Below are positions 11,003 through 26,892 of a stretch of DNA of 59,247 bases, in pieces. Origin of the DNA: Schizophyllum amplum (Eukaryota; Basidiomycota; Agaricomycetes; Agaricales; Schizophyllaceae); assembly GCA_007026445.1 (NCBI GenBank), contig VDMD01000133.1:1-59247 (forward strand). The letters are read 5' to 3'. The translations under genes were made by a program, and so were the position numbers. The stretch's first letter is position 1. Each line of letters opens with the position of its first letter. A model generated the notes under the pieces. It did not search any database, was not told the origin of the DNA, and saw only the letters and a program-made list of their open reading frames with translations.

Positions 11003-12531
11003 ATGGTCAAGCTACGCAGCCGGGCTGACGGCGACTCACCTGGTCCCACATCGGAAACTACAACCGACAAGGCTGCTCTGCAGGCCATGGACGCAAAGAA
11101 GGCCCTCGCAGACGCCAAGGAAGAAGTCGCCGCGAACAAGAAGGCTGCCGCCGCCGAGAAGAAGGCCGCCACCGCCGCCACGAAGAAGGCCGCCGCTGAC
11201 GCGAAGAAGGCCGCTGCGAAGGCGCAGAAGACCGCCGCCGTCGCCGAGAAATCGTCCGAGGCAACTAACATCGACGGCAACGCTGCCGGTGCGCCGCCCA
11301 CGAGTGCCGGACAGAATGCCAGCCGTCCCAAGAAAGCGGCGGCAGCGGGAAAGGGCAGTGTTGCAGCACGCGCCGGCATTGCACCTGCGGATGCGGCACC
11401 TACTCTGGTGAGTACTGAACCGTACAAGGTTGCGCCTGTCTCATTCCATGAGCCTGCAGACCCATGAAAACATCGTTCCCAATGCGCACCTCAAGCAGAA
11501 CAATGTTCAAAAAGAAGTCGAACGCAGCGGCACGCAACGCGTCCCGCTCGGCGGTGCCAAGGACCATGATTCCGCGAACCGCATCGAAGGTGGACTACGT
11601 CTTGGGACAGCGGGGATGACGGACGCGCAGAAGGTCGCTTTCATCGCGCAACTTCAGGGTGCGTCAATTAAACTTCGCGGTTCGTGCTTGCCGTTGATGT
11701 ACCTGCCAGCGGAGCTGAACTCGAACGGAAAGCGCCCGCTCATCGACCTTCCAGCCGAGGTCCCTGGCCAGAACAAGAAGCCCAAGATCAGAGTCATCAA
11801 GGTCATCACGAAGCCTGAGGGAGAGGCGGGTGAGATCGCGCAGGGAGGCTACAACCTGCAAGCGGCGATGAAGCTTGATGTAGGCGAAGACAGAATCCAG
11901 AAATACAATAGCATCCTGGTACGTGATACTTCAACTTGCGGTGATGCATCGCGTGCTGCACGTCACGCTCACGCCAGAATGTTGACATGCTCGATGCCTT
12001 ACGTCCCGATCGCCTACTCTTGTTCTCAATCTCCTTCTTGTCCATTTTTCTCATCCCTCTACGTAGAACGACGTACGTTTGAACTGCAACAAGTATCGCA
12101 TCGATTTCCGCAAGGGCAGCTACAAGAAACAGGACCCCATCAACCTGGCGAAGGTGTTCAAAGCGGTGCGTGGTCTGTTATGCTAGAATGCCCGAAGTCT
12201 AACGTGCTTCCCCTAGACCCTGAATGCGCATCCTTACCTGACACCGGAGCGATTCCCGGCGAACTGGCCGACAGCTGCGATCGTCAAGCAGTACATCAAT
12301 GGCCAGCGCAAGGCTGAGGCGCGCAAGCGAGCGGCAGCAGCTAAAGCGGCAGCCGAGGCAGCGGCAGCGGAGGCAGCGGCAATGCTCTCCGATGAAGAAC
12401 CTCTCCTGCTGGAGCCAGCGCCTGCAGTGGCGGGGCCCAGCAACTGGGAAGCCGCGGGTGGCCAGGCGTATGATGACGACTTTTTCAATGAGCCGGACAT
12501 GGAGGAGGAGACGGATGACGACCTTTACTAA
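11003..12531 (+). CDS. CACTA companion protein, Lys/Ala-rich, candidate TnpA-like accessory
   Basis: I do not recognise a named domain. From ATG 11003 (MVKLRSRADGDSPG) the first exon encodes a long Lys/Ala/Glu-rich, probably coiled or helical stretch (AAAEKKAATAATKKAAADAK) and a basic PKKAAAAGKG. Exon 2 starts at 11460 (THENIVPNAHLKQNN) and has RLGTAGMTDAQKVAFIAQLQ. Exon 3 starts at 11710 with AELNSNGKRPLIDLP, a basic KKPKIRVIKVITKP and NLQAAMKLDVGEDRIQKYN. Later exons give NCNKYRIDFRKGSYKKQDP and HPYLTPERFPANWPTAAIVK, another Ala/Arg stretch, and an acidic end (EPDMEEETDDDLY). It lies wholly within the element and diverges from the transposase. By position it may be the accessory DNA-binding factor that plant CACTA elements encode; a captured host gene is the alternative. 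Confidence 0.75.
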
Positions 12532-13010
12532 GAGCATGGTATGTGTTCGGGTCCCTTCGAGCGCGCAGGTCCGCTGACACCTACTACAGCTCGCGAGGAA
12601 TGCAGGCCCACCTACGGGTGCGACGTATTTCACCTTTATCTTCATCCTTCCGATCGTCGTCTATACCCCCGTAGCTCATACATGCCTTGATTAATCAATT
12701 CACTACCTTGCCCACATTGTCTGAGGATGTCCACCGTGCATTCGGGAAGCCTGTGCTGTGAATATGGCGCCTTCTTGCTCGACAATTACCCTCTAAGAAT
12801 GACCCCAAAACAGAGTTCTCGAGGAACCCAAGACCAGGGTAAAAATGAACCTATACATGCTCACATCCTGACAGGGTAATTGCGGTCAAAAACAGGGCTA
12901 TAATGAACCGCTTCAGGTAAGGACATTATATCCCGTAAATAGGGTTATAGGCTACAAAACGGGTCATACTGACCACATTTTCAGGTCATATTTACCCCGT
13001 TATCGGGTCA
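12532..13010. other. Right subterminal region of the CACTA element
   Basis: Non-coding. From about 12780 to the end it is packed with GGGTCAT, ATGACC, AGGGTAA and AGGGTTATA-like motifs in both orientations (for example around 12800, 12838, 12877, 12895, 12942, 12964, 12985 and 13005), mirroring the left end. Confidence 0.75.
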
Positions 13011-13049
13011 TCGCCAGGGTGGTTGTGACCCAGGCTGGGGTGCCTAGTG
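13011..13049 (-). repeat. CACTA right terminal inverted repeat
   Basis: Ends CTGGGGTGCCTAGTG. Its reverse complement starts CACTAGGCACC and continues with a CACCCTG block shared with the left end. Confidence 0.85.
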
Positions 13050-13052
13050 TCT
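13050..13052. repeat. Target-site duplication TCT, right copy
   Basis: Matches TCT at 6579-6581 on the other side of the element. Confidence 0.93.
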
Positions 13053-13720
13053 ATGGCACCGTTGTTTATCGCGCATCATCTGTATGTTTCTTCTTCCTTC
13101 CATACGAGTCCTGAACAGCGGCCTCAGTGTACAATCCGGCTCCATGTCCTCACCCTCCAAGTTCATCATCATCACCTCCGAGGGCGGCTCCATCTCCTTG
13201 CGCACGCGCGAGGAGGGTGGCGGTGCGTACGGCCACCACGCTAGCAAGGCTGCCGCGAACATGGTCGGCAAGGTTCTTTCGAACGACCTCTACGACAAGA
13301 GTATCACGGTGGCCATGATTCATGTATGTGTGCAGTCGATCTCAGTGACGCGTGGACTGCTTTTGACCTTGAAAACCCAGCCTGGATTCATGAAGACGGA
13401 CATGACAAAGTCGATTGGGTTCGACCAGTTTTACGAGTCGGGTGGTGGTGAGTGCCCCCTCATTATTTCCGACGCTGCTGTCCATCTTAAATTCCTGTAA
13501 CAGCCGTTGAGCCTTCCGAGGCTGCCGCATCTACCGTTGACTTTGTCTTGAAACTCACGCACGACAAGTCGGGCACCTTCTGGGCGCCGAGAGGTCCGAG
13601 GTCAGTAATTGCTCGCCCTCGCGTGATTCGACAGAGCAGTGAAAGTTCTACAGTGGCATCGGAGAGGCGGAGCGAGTGATGGGCAGCGACCTACCTACGC
13701 CTTTGCAGCTGCCGTGGTAA
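13050..13720 (+). pseudogene. Short-chain dehydrogenase/reductase, 3' part
   Basis: Continuation of the SDR begun at 6220. Directly after the element TCT ATG GCA CCG reads SMAPLFIAHHL, in frame with the upstream YKVV. After one frame change near 13080 it continues VLNSGLSVQSGS, SPSKFIIITSEGGSISLR and GAYGHHASKAAANMVGKVLS. The last block has the active-site pattern Y-x3-S-K, read here as YGHHASK. Then comes an intron at 13324, PGFMKTDMTKSIGFDQFY, an intron after the GG at about 13447, AVEPSEAAASTVDFVLKL, FWAPRGP and, after a third intron, a tail ending LQLPW at TAA 13720. Together the two halves cover a full-length SDR of roughly 240-260 residues. The substrate is unknown. Confidence 0.85.
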
Positions 13721-13967
13721 AGGTATGACTCAACTGTTCAGCGCGACTTGAGCGTGGAATCGGACATGAAGGCAATAGCGACACGAAGGCCATGTCGCAC
13801 AAAGTCAATTGTACAACGCAATAAATTACGAGAATAATACAGCGGTCATAGATCCATCCACGCGTGCTCCTTTGGACACTCCTGAATTCGCAAACTCAAT
13901 CTCTCGTCAGCTCACGGACCCTCTCTCGGCTCGGCTCTGGCTTCCCGCTGGTGCATTCTTCAAATGT

Positions 13968-14306
13968 TTAGTTCGTGACGCAGGTAAGCACGTTGCTCGC
14001 ATCGAAGTGGCAGACTGGCAAGGAATGCTAGTGAGTGACTTGGTCTGACGACATGTGCGCAGAAGACTCACCTCCTTCGGCAGTGCCGTCGGCGCTCTTG
14101 AAAGCGCAGTCGTGGCCCTCGCCATAGTGGTTGCTGCCGTTGCACGCGTCGACTGGGAAAGGGGTGAGTACTTCAGTTTATGTACGCTGATAGGCTGGGG
14201 GTGATTTTGGTGACTGACCAGGGTTGTCAGCGAGTAGCGCGGCGGCGGACGCCTGGCCGAAGACGAAGGAGAGGGCGGTGATGGCGAGGATGGCGAACTT
14301 GTACAT
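13968..14306 (-). CDS. Small secreted Cys-containing protein, copy A
   Basis: Predicted 71 residues from three exons (14306-14219, 14152-14072, 14014-13968). The signal peptide is MYKFAILAITALSFVFGQAS-type. The mature part has four Cys in the pattern C-x11-C-x11-C-x9/10-C, within DACNGSNHYGEGHDCAFKSA and VCHFDASNVLTCVTN. I do not recognise a named family. It differs from copy B at 15624 at only four aligned residues and has both introns at the same codons and phases, so the two are recent duplicates facing away from each other. Candidate roles are an extracellular effector, a surface peptide or an antimicrobial-type peptide, but the sequence does not decide among these. Confidence 0.8.
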
Positions 14307-14405
14307 GGTGAGTGCTTGGGGGGGAGTGGTGAAGTTGTTGGGTGTTTGGGTGGGTCGTTGAGAGACTGGGTGGTTGCTGAGGATTGAGACAGAGGATGGG
14401 TAGCC

Positions 14406-14411
14406 TATATA
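14406..14411 (-). promoter_or_regulatory. TATA box, small secreted protein copy A
   Basis: TATATA about 100 bases upstream of the ATG at 14306, on the coding strand of copy A. Confidence 0.5.
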
Positions 14412-15528
14412 GCGATCAGCGGCTCGTTTGTTTGGAGAGAGACGCTGACGAGGGAGATGCTAGATGGAGCTTCGAAACGAGGAGGGAGACGCAGAGTGGA
14501 GCCTCGAGACGTACGGTGAGTGTTGTGAAGCTGGCACCGCTGTATAGAAATTTCATCAGGTGAGTAAGTGTGGCTTGGGGAAGGCGCTCGCAACTGAATT
14601 ATACATATTGAGCGACCACGGGAGAAGACGTTTGATGGAGCATCTTGAGTGTTTTGTTCTGAGATGACTGTTTTGCGGGGTAACTATCGCTCGCTGCCTG
14701 CGCACGTATCCTGTTTGAGGACGTATTCTATCCATCAGGTGGTTCGTTAATGTTGGCAGAGCAGCTCACCGTTTCACTGATTACAATGATGCAGCCGAAG
14801 GCATCCTTGCTGTGGCCTCGTCTCCACTGTGCGGCACCAGTCTCCCCCACTGTCATACCCGCCTCCGCTCCACGACGAGCCTCCATCTCACTTTGCCGTA
14901 TTTTGGTCGTCGTAAACGTTAGGGCGTATATTTTGGTCACGACTTCGTTCGAACAATGACACGTGATCGTGTGGCGACAGGGCAATGTCCTGCTGCCCAA
15001 AACCCCTCACTCTCTAGCAAGTACGGTCTGTTGGGCCTCCAGCGGTTCTACAAACCAAGAAGCGGCGACATAGACTTCTGTTTTGTCGCTCAACGGGCGC
15101 TCATGCTCTTCTACTGACCCACATTCTCATAGAACTCTATCTACTGGTCTTGATTGCCTCGCCACTGCTACTGCTATATTGATATTGCTCTCACCAGATC
15201 CCGGCTGAATAGCCTCGAAACTCGCGTCGAAAATGTATGCAGTGGAGTCTCGCATATGATGGACGCAGTGTAGAGCCGCCAAGTTCACGTACCCTTTTTG
15301 GAGCTCCTGACCTTGCCTGCAGATGGTTGACGAGGTGTCCATTCTTACGCAGCGTTTCGAGGACGATTCGATGCATTATCCTTGTACGCCAATACACTGG
15401 GCTCTCTCGCCAGTGCACTAAGCTCCTACACAGACATGGAGCGCCCGCGTTCATGTCCTGCGGCTCAGCATCGACCCGTTGACTCGCATTCACTGTCCTT
15501 TGTGCAATCTCCAGTGGCAGGGCGAGGG

Positions 15529-15537
15529 TATATATAC
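15529..15537 (+). promoter_or_regulatory. TATA box, small secreted protein copy B
   Basis: A GGGTATATATACAAGG context about 90 bases upstream of ATG 15624. The spacing suits a strongly transcribed secreted-protein gene. Confidence 0.55.
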
Positions 15538-15623
15538 AAGGTGAGCGAGCTGCGTCTTTCCTCAGAACCACCCAGCTTCACAGCCATCCAACCTCACTAG
15601 CTTCACCCAACCACCACACTTTC

Positions 15624-15967
15624 ATGATGTACAAGCTCGCCATCCTCGCCATCACTGCCCTCTTCTTCGTCGTCGGCCAGGCGTCTGCCGCCGCGCTGCT
15701 CGCTGACAACCCTGGTATGTCGCCAAAGCCCCCTCAGCCTATTAGCGTACATATACTCATATACTCACCTCTTTTTCAGTTGACGCGTGCAACGGCAGCA
15801 ACCACTACGGCGAGGGCCACGACTGCGCTTTCAAGAGCGCCGACGGTACCGCCGAAGGAGGTGAGTCGTTTGTGCGCAGGTCGTCAGGCCCTGTCGCTCA
15901 CCAGCATTTTTCTTGACCAGTCTGCCACTTCGACGCGAGCAACGTGCTCACCTGCGTCCCGAACTGA
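15624..15967 (+). CDS. Small secreted Cys-containing protein, copy B
   Basis: Predicted 72 residues in three exons (15624-15714, 15780-15860, 15921-15967). The start is MMYKLAIL; by analogy with copy A the second Met at 15627 may be the real one. A signal peptide ends near FFVVGQASA. The mature protein carries the same four-Cys framework as copy A (CNGSNHYGEGHDC, CHFDASNVLTC) and ends CVPN instead of CVTN. The exon 2 nucleotide sequences of the copies are nearly identical, while the introns and 3' flanks differ. The pattern fits a recent inverted duplication or gene conversion of the coding exons. Function unknown. Confidence 0.82.
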
Positions 15968-16419
15968 GTCAGGAAGAGAAGGTTACGCAGAACTGTATTG
16001 TATTATTCGATGATTTATCGCTGGCCTCGACGCCCGTATCAAAGTCAGATTCGCAGAGAATGAAAGGCAGACTGTTTTTCGATTGTCTGTATGTGCGTCC
16101 GCTGAGCCGTAGAATTGTTATCTTGGAAACGTTTGACAAGACGCGCCTGTATGTGTCTGGTGACCTATTTGAACTGCCCACATTGCACAATGAAGGATTT
16201 GGGAATAAAGAGACCTGCGGAGAAAACGGTCGACCAGGACACGTGAGATGAAGAGTTGAACAATGAACGCCCCGAAAGGGGAAACATGGGTAGAGATCGA
16301 GACCTGATCGAGACTCAACGTCACTAGACCGTCTTTCATTCTCGACGGTCATTAGAATGCTTGTTTTTCTCTCGCTGTCGTTCTTATAATCTGTTCGCTT
16401 CTTCCTCTTGCACGACGCC
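15968..16419. other. Intergenic between small secreted protein B and the next gene
   Basis: Holds the 3' end of copy B and the promoter of the gene at 16420. I see no other gene. Confidence 0.45.
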
Positions 16420-17306
16420 ATGTACAACGTCAAAGCGCCCCAGCGCAGGATGCGAGGTCGTCCTTACATGCGCCAACCGCACGAGAACAGCTTCCATCAT
16501 GCTGTGCCAATGCCAATCCCTGCCTTCGTCGACACTACCAACGTTATCGATCCTACATGGGACGAGAGCACCATTCGCCCACCGAAGACCTCCCCGCAAC
16601 GGAACACGACCCCCGAGTTCGATGAAGCAACGATCAAGGCAAGGCCGGAACGTTCCCCTCTGGTGTCTAAGCTTTCCGCGCAGTTGGACGACGCGACCGT
16701 AAGGCCTGTTTCGAGCAACCCCCGAGGGAACGTAGGACTCTTCCGGGAGGTCCTGGACAAGGTCGCTCGCGAGGCGCGCACGGAGGAAAAGCGACTCGAG
16801 GCGGAACGGAAGCGCGCGGCGGACGTGCGACGCCAGAGGGAGGCTGAGGAGGCGAGGCAGCGGCGCCAAGCTGAACTAGCTGCGCACGCAGCGGCCCATG
16901 CGTTATGTCAGTACGACGTTGCGTGGAAGGCCCTCGGTGCTGGTCGTGTGCATGCCGCCTCCCTCAGCCTCGCACAATTCCCCTGGCCGGTTCTGCATGC
17001 TGTGCGGTCGGCCGACGATATCAGCACTGATGCTGTATACGACTTCCTCTTCAATGTGTCTGCGCCGGTGTCTACACACCCGAAGGAGCGGCTGAAGCAG
17101 GAGATCCTTCGCTGGTGAGTCTTGCGCACTTTGCCTCGTGTGTAGATATTGACTGCAACCGCTATGATAGGCATCCAGATAAATTCAACACCAAAGTCGT
17201 TCAGTTCGCCCTCCCAGCCGACCGCGCTCGTATCCTCGATATAGCGGGACGAGTTGCGCGAGTGCTGAACGAACTCAAGGCTCGCATGGACCGTCCAGCC
17301 CTTTGA
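16420..17306 (+). CDS. Conserved basidiomycete protein with HPDKF-type C-terminal domain
   Basis: Two exons (16420-17114, 17171-17306). The N-terminus is Pro/Arg-rich (MYNVKAPQRRMRGRPYMRQP). A strongly charged helical stretch follows (KRLEAERKRAADVRRQREAE), probably a coiled coil. The C-terminal domain runs YDVAWKALGAG, LAQFPWPVLHAV, DAVYDFLF, RLKQEILRWHPDKFN and ends VARVLNELKARMDRPAL. The motif W-HPDKF after an R-L-x-E-x-L-R helix occurs in many agaricomycete unknowns and recalls the J-like region of NFKBIL1 proteins; that link is from memory and weak. The start at 16420 is the first ATG of the frame. Likely a soluble intracellular protein of unknown role. Confidence 0.75.
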
Positions 17307-17824
17307 TCCTCCTATCCACGGACAAGCATCTCAAGGACTTATATTGCTGGACTCTGCTACCCAACCACATCTCAATGCTGAATATCGTCCACTGTAATTT
17401 ATGACAACCCTATAGTCCATTCATGGCATCGTCGCACTTATGTATCCCGAGCTACGATCTCGACACAGAAGTGCTGACAAGGACACTACTTATCGCTCTC
17501 TCGCTGATGTTCAAACCCAACCCTGACGAACTTGATCCTACTCACTCGACGACTATCATATTTCTGACGAAACTTAGTATGCACATAATGTATCCTTTAA
17601 CTGACTCAAGTCGCCCTTCTGTGTTCTTCTGCTTGAGGAAGTACACACATGGATCGCTTGGGGGGCAGCAAGTCAGCGCAGGACATCGCTCCGAACGTCT
17701 ATCAGCCAATCTTGGAGCCATTGAGTAGCGTTGTTGTTTGTGTATGGCAGTAGGTCCATGCTTGTCCAGATCACATGATCACGCTTTCTATGTTCAACAG
17801 CATTTAAAGTTTCACTGTCGCCAC
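17307..17824. other. Intergenic, convergent
   Basis: Between the convergent ends of the HPDKF protein (+) and the RUS-family gene (-). A 101-codon open frame at 17423 has no recognisable feature. Nothing else is seen. Confidence 0.45.
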
Positions 17825-19471
17825 CTATAATGGCCGCTTCTCCTGCTCAGCACTTCCCTCCCATATGACCGCCTCCGGAACACCACTGAGCAGCTCCATA
17901 TCCTTGGCTTCCATCCTCCAACCCTCTCGCCGCATCTCGTCCACAAAGCCATCGATTCGTGCGCACACGACCTCGTATGCCCTGCCAATGATCTCTTCAT
18001 CCCGCATAGCCGGATTTGCTCGACGCAGCTCGAGCGCTTCTGCGGCGTGTACCCACCCGCGCAGGTGGTCCATGCCGTCGTGCCCCGCCTTTAGCCCCAC
18101 AGCAATCCTGCGGGGTTCCACAAAATATGGAACGTAGCGCTCACGGGCGAAGAGTACCATCACTGGCGGCACGCGCGTCAATCGTCGGCCGAGGGCGCAC
18201 CAGCCGAGGCGTACACCGTCTGCTGTACATATCTCGCCGGGACGCGCGAGTATCCTCTCGATGTTGGCGACTGCGACAGGTGACGGCACCGCCGCTCGAG
18301 CGCGGAATGCGGACCATGCGAGCGCGGCACGCTGCCGATTCAGGGTGCGCAAGCATACGCCACGTATCCCGAGATAATTAACCAATAAATGGGCGGCGAG
18401 GAGAGCGAGCAGCAGCGCATGTGTGGTGTGCGATGTCGTCAGATGAGGGAGCACGAATGTACCAGCCTGTCGATAGGTGTGAAAAATCCTCGCAAGCGAG
18501 TGGAACAGGACAGCGACATGAGGGACTCACAATCATGCCAAAGAGCGCAAGCAGCGTTTCCTTGCTCGCGTCTTTTGCGGTAACGTCGCCAATGTCGCCC
18601 GTGCCGAACAACGGAGTCGCAAAATGCAACGTCAAGGCCGCTTTCGCGCCCCCGCAGATGGTGCCACAGAGGGCGCGCGACACGCCTGCGAGGCACAGTG
18701 CGCCTACTCGCAAATTCGGGTGACCTGACGCGCGCAAGATCGGCGTGGACGCGTCGAAGGCGATTGCGGCGTCGTTGAGGATGTCGGCGAGGAAGCGGAA
18801 CATCTTGGCTTCCGGGAAGAGGGAGGGTCCCATTAGGTATGCGGCGACAATAGCTGGGTTCATCTGAGTGGGATGTAAGGTGGAGCAGGGAAGCGTGACG
18901 CACTGGTGAGCCTGCTGAAGACGTCCTGCGTCACTGTAAGCAGGACTGCGTTTGTCGCTGTGGCAGACGCGTCGCCGACGCCGAATCCTTGCGAGGGTTT
19001 TCAGTACGTCCCAGGAATATGACAGCGAGGACACACCTTCAAGTAGCGCCCGGGAAGACAGAAGCGTTGCTAGAGAGCTGCAGAAGGCCTGCACAGCGTT
19101 GTAGACCTGATATCTACACCGCAGGTCAAGATCATGCAGACACCTGCGTTGTTCAGGCATCTAGGCACCTGAAGTAGTCTGAAGCAGGCCTAAGGTCAAT
19201 GCAACAGATCAATAACTACAAGTCTCACCTGGGGAAACGCTGTCCGGGAACCCAGCTGGAAGGAAGATCTTTGCTACAACTTCGAGCGCCCTGAAGTCAT
19301 GGCTGCTTCTGGTCTGTTGCATCGTGTCCATCTTCGACATGGGTGTTACTTCCTGCGCAAGATCTGAGTCCATAATTGCTCGTTTGAAGCGGTCATAGAC
19401 GGAATCACCTTTTCCTCGCTGGTGAATGTACTCGTGACGCGTCCCGCCTCGTCCCTCTCAACGAACTGCAT
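17825..19471 (-). CDS. RUS family protein (DUF647)
   Basis: Member of the Root-UVB-Sensitive/DUF647 family, membrane-associated proteins linked to vitamin B6 homeostasis and UV-B response in plants; the fungal role is unknown. Proposed start MQFVERDEAGRVTSTFTSE at 19471. Readable blocks in order: GDSVYDRFKRAIMDSDLAQE, VVAKIFLPAGFPDSVSP, RYQVYNAVQAFCSSLATLLS, GFGVGDASATATNAVLLTV, TQDVFSRLT, VAAYLMGPSLFPEAKMFRFL, ADILNDAAIAFD, GTICGGAKAALTLHFATP, GTGDIGDVTAKDASKETLLA, NYLGIRGVCLRTLNRQRAAL and a C-terminus ending SAEQEKRPL. The DxxS...KxxSKET region is the family core. At least four introns are needed. A single-base gap near 19408 (GG where GGG fits) breaks exon 1. Confidence 0.88.
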
Positions 19472-20019
19472 TGTTGGGCGCTCAGCAAGAGTGTGGTGCT
19501 CAGAATAGGCGTCGTTGACGACGACATCGACGGTCTACGAAGAAGCGCAGCCAGTGCGGGAAGAGAGCGGTGGGCGGCTATTGTGCGGTCCGGGGCTGTG
19601 CGTGATCTGCGTGACTACGAAGTTGAACTAAAGTCACGTGTTTCGAAGTCGATGCGCTGGGACAGTGGGAGCCTTGATGGACATCGGTCCGAGCGTCCTA
19701 CAAGCAAGAACGGTGGCTGAGCTTGATATATTACCTACCATCAAGAATGTCGGTGAAGCGGCTCATAGTATCAACGAGTCAAGTATTCCAGCCAAAACAT
19801 GACTAGACGTAAGATGACAATACTTAGCGATGGTGCAACGAGTAGCAGGTACGAGTGGTGGATTGGTAGATAGTGAGAAGGAGTGCAGGAGGGGTGATTA
19901 TTGGTTACGGTAGTATCAATAGAGAGTGGTGAGGGAGGAGCGGGTGGGGCATGTGCATGAGGATTAGTCTCTCCATATGCACGCAGGAAGCCGAATAGCC
20001 TTAAATACTGAATATGTGT
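19472..20019. other. Intergenic between the RUS gene start and the ABC transporter end
   Basis: Both neighbours are on the minus strand, so this should hold the RUS promoter and the transporter's 3' UTR. I see no additional gene. Confidence 0.45.
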
Positions 20020-26112
<6,093 letters not shown>

Positions 26113-26892
26113 GACGCGGTGGGCTCCTGGTGGTCACGGACGAGCAACTGCAGGTATATATATCGCCAGAGCTCCCGCTAGGGATTGGCCGGGATCAGCA
26201 CTCGGGGCATGTACGCAACGGGCACGGCAACTTAGAGTTCGGGTTGACAATACAACAGAACTTCCCATGCGTTTCAACCTCTTGGCGCGGCGTCGAAAGA
26301 CGAAGCAACGTTGAGTCGTTGACTCATGCGTGGAACCGGATGCTCGGGCCGATCAGGGAACTTGTCTTCTTCCGACTCTTCTTGACTGTCGTTGAGTCTG
26401 CACCGGGTCTGCACACTGTCCGAGGCTGCCGGATCTGCAATACACAATCAGTACATACACAACGGAGAGCCATGACCGATGGCACAACTCGAACAAGATC
26501 TGCTCATGAAGGCCATCTCGTTTGGGGGACACCTGGGCGACATGGAGCCTCACGAACTGGAGTGTGCACTTCGGGTCACCATTGCTGCCCAGAGCTATTC
26601 CTAGCTTCAAGAACCAGTAGACCGGCGCTCTGCCAGCGCGAGCACCGAAGTACTGAGCCCGAAGCAACCGTGTATCTGAGTGAATATCGTCACCTACAAT
26701 CAGTCTGCGAACGAAGCATGCCGAGCCCGTTCGTGACAATCAGCTCTTGGAGACCACCGATGAGCTGAAGGCAAGCTGAACGTGCACATTCCGAGATTAA
26801 GACTGCAACATGGACAGAGCAGCACGATAGACGAACGAGTTGGGGAGCATCGAGTTGGCGAGACTGTCTGAAATGTTGCAGTGATATACTGC
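26113..26892. other. Intergenic upstream of the ABC transporter
   Basis: Contains the transporter promoter. Open frames run on both strands (plus 26130-26768; minus 26739-26353, with YFGARAGRAPVYWFLKLGIA), but neither shows a domain I recognise and neither has a supporting neighbour, so I do not call a gene. Confidence 0.4.
26155..26163 (-). promoter_or_regulatory. TATA box of the ABC transporter
   Basis: TATATATAT about 45 bases upstream of the ATG at 26112. The short distance implies a very short 5' UTR. Confidence 0.5.

Larger units (their letters stand above)
6582..13049. mobile_element. Complete CACTA (EnSpm/CMC) DNA transposon, 6468 bp
   Basis: The left end reads CACTATGCACC and the right end GGTGCCTAGTG; the inverted right end, CACTAGGCACC, matches the left at 10 of 11 bases. 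The element is flanked by a perfect 3-bp TCT duplication. It carries a TNP2-type transposase on the minus strand and a divergently transcribed second gene on the plus strand. Both tips hold many copies of GGGTCAT/ATGACCC and AGGGTAA-like motifs within a few hundred bases, as expected of CACTA subterminal arrays. It sits inside the second exon of an SDR gene. All parts needed for autonomy appear present, and the clean TSD with open coding frames suggests a fairly recent insertion. Mobility today is inference. Confidence 0.95.
14307..15623. other. Shared upstream region of the small-secreted-protein pair
   Basis: 1.3 kb between two divergent paralogs. A TATATA lies about 100 bases before copy A (14406-14411) and a TATATATA about 90 bases before copy B (15529-15537). 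Both leaders are C/A-rich with ACCACCCAG and CAACC words. The middle has no convincing gene. Confidence 0.6.

Noticed and set aside
11058..11264. Antisense Arg/Ser-rich frame opposite the companion gene
   Set aside because: It is a shadow of the Lys/Ala-rich coding repeat.
26353..26739. Minus-strand open frame with YFGARAGRAPVYWFLKLGIA
   Set aside because: It looks protein-like in places, but no domain, splice partner or neighbour support could be found, so it was not called.
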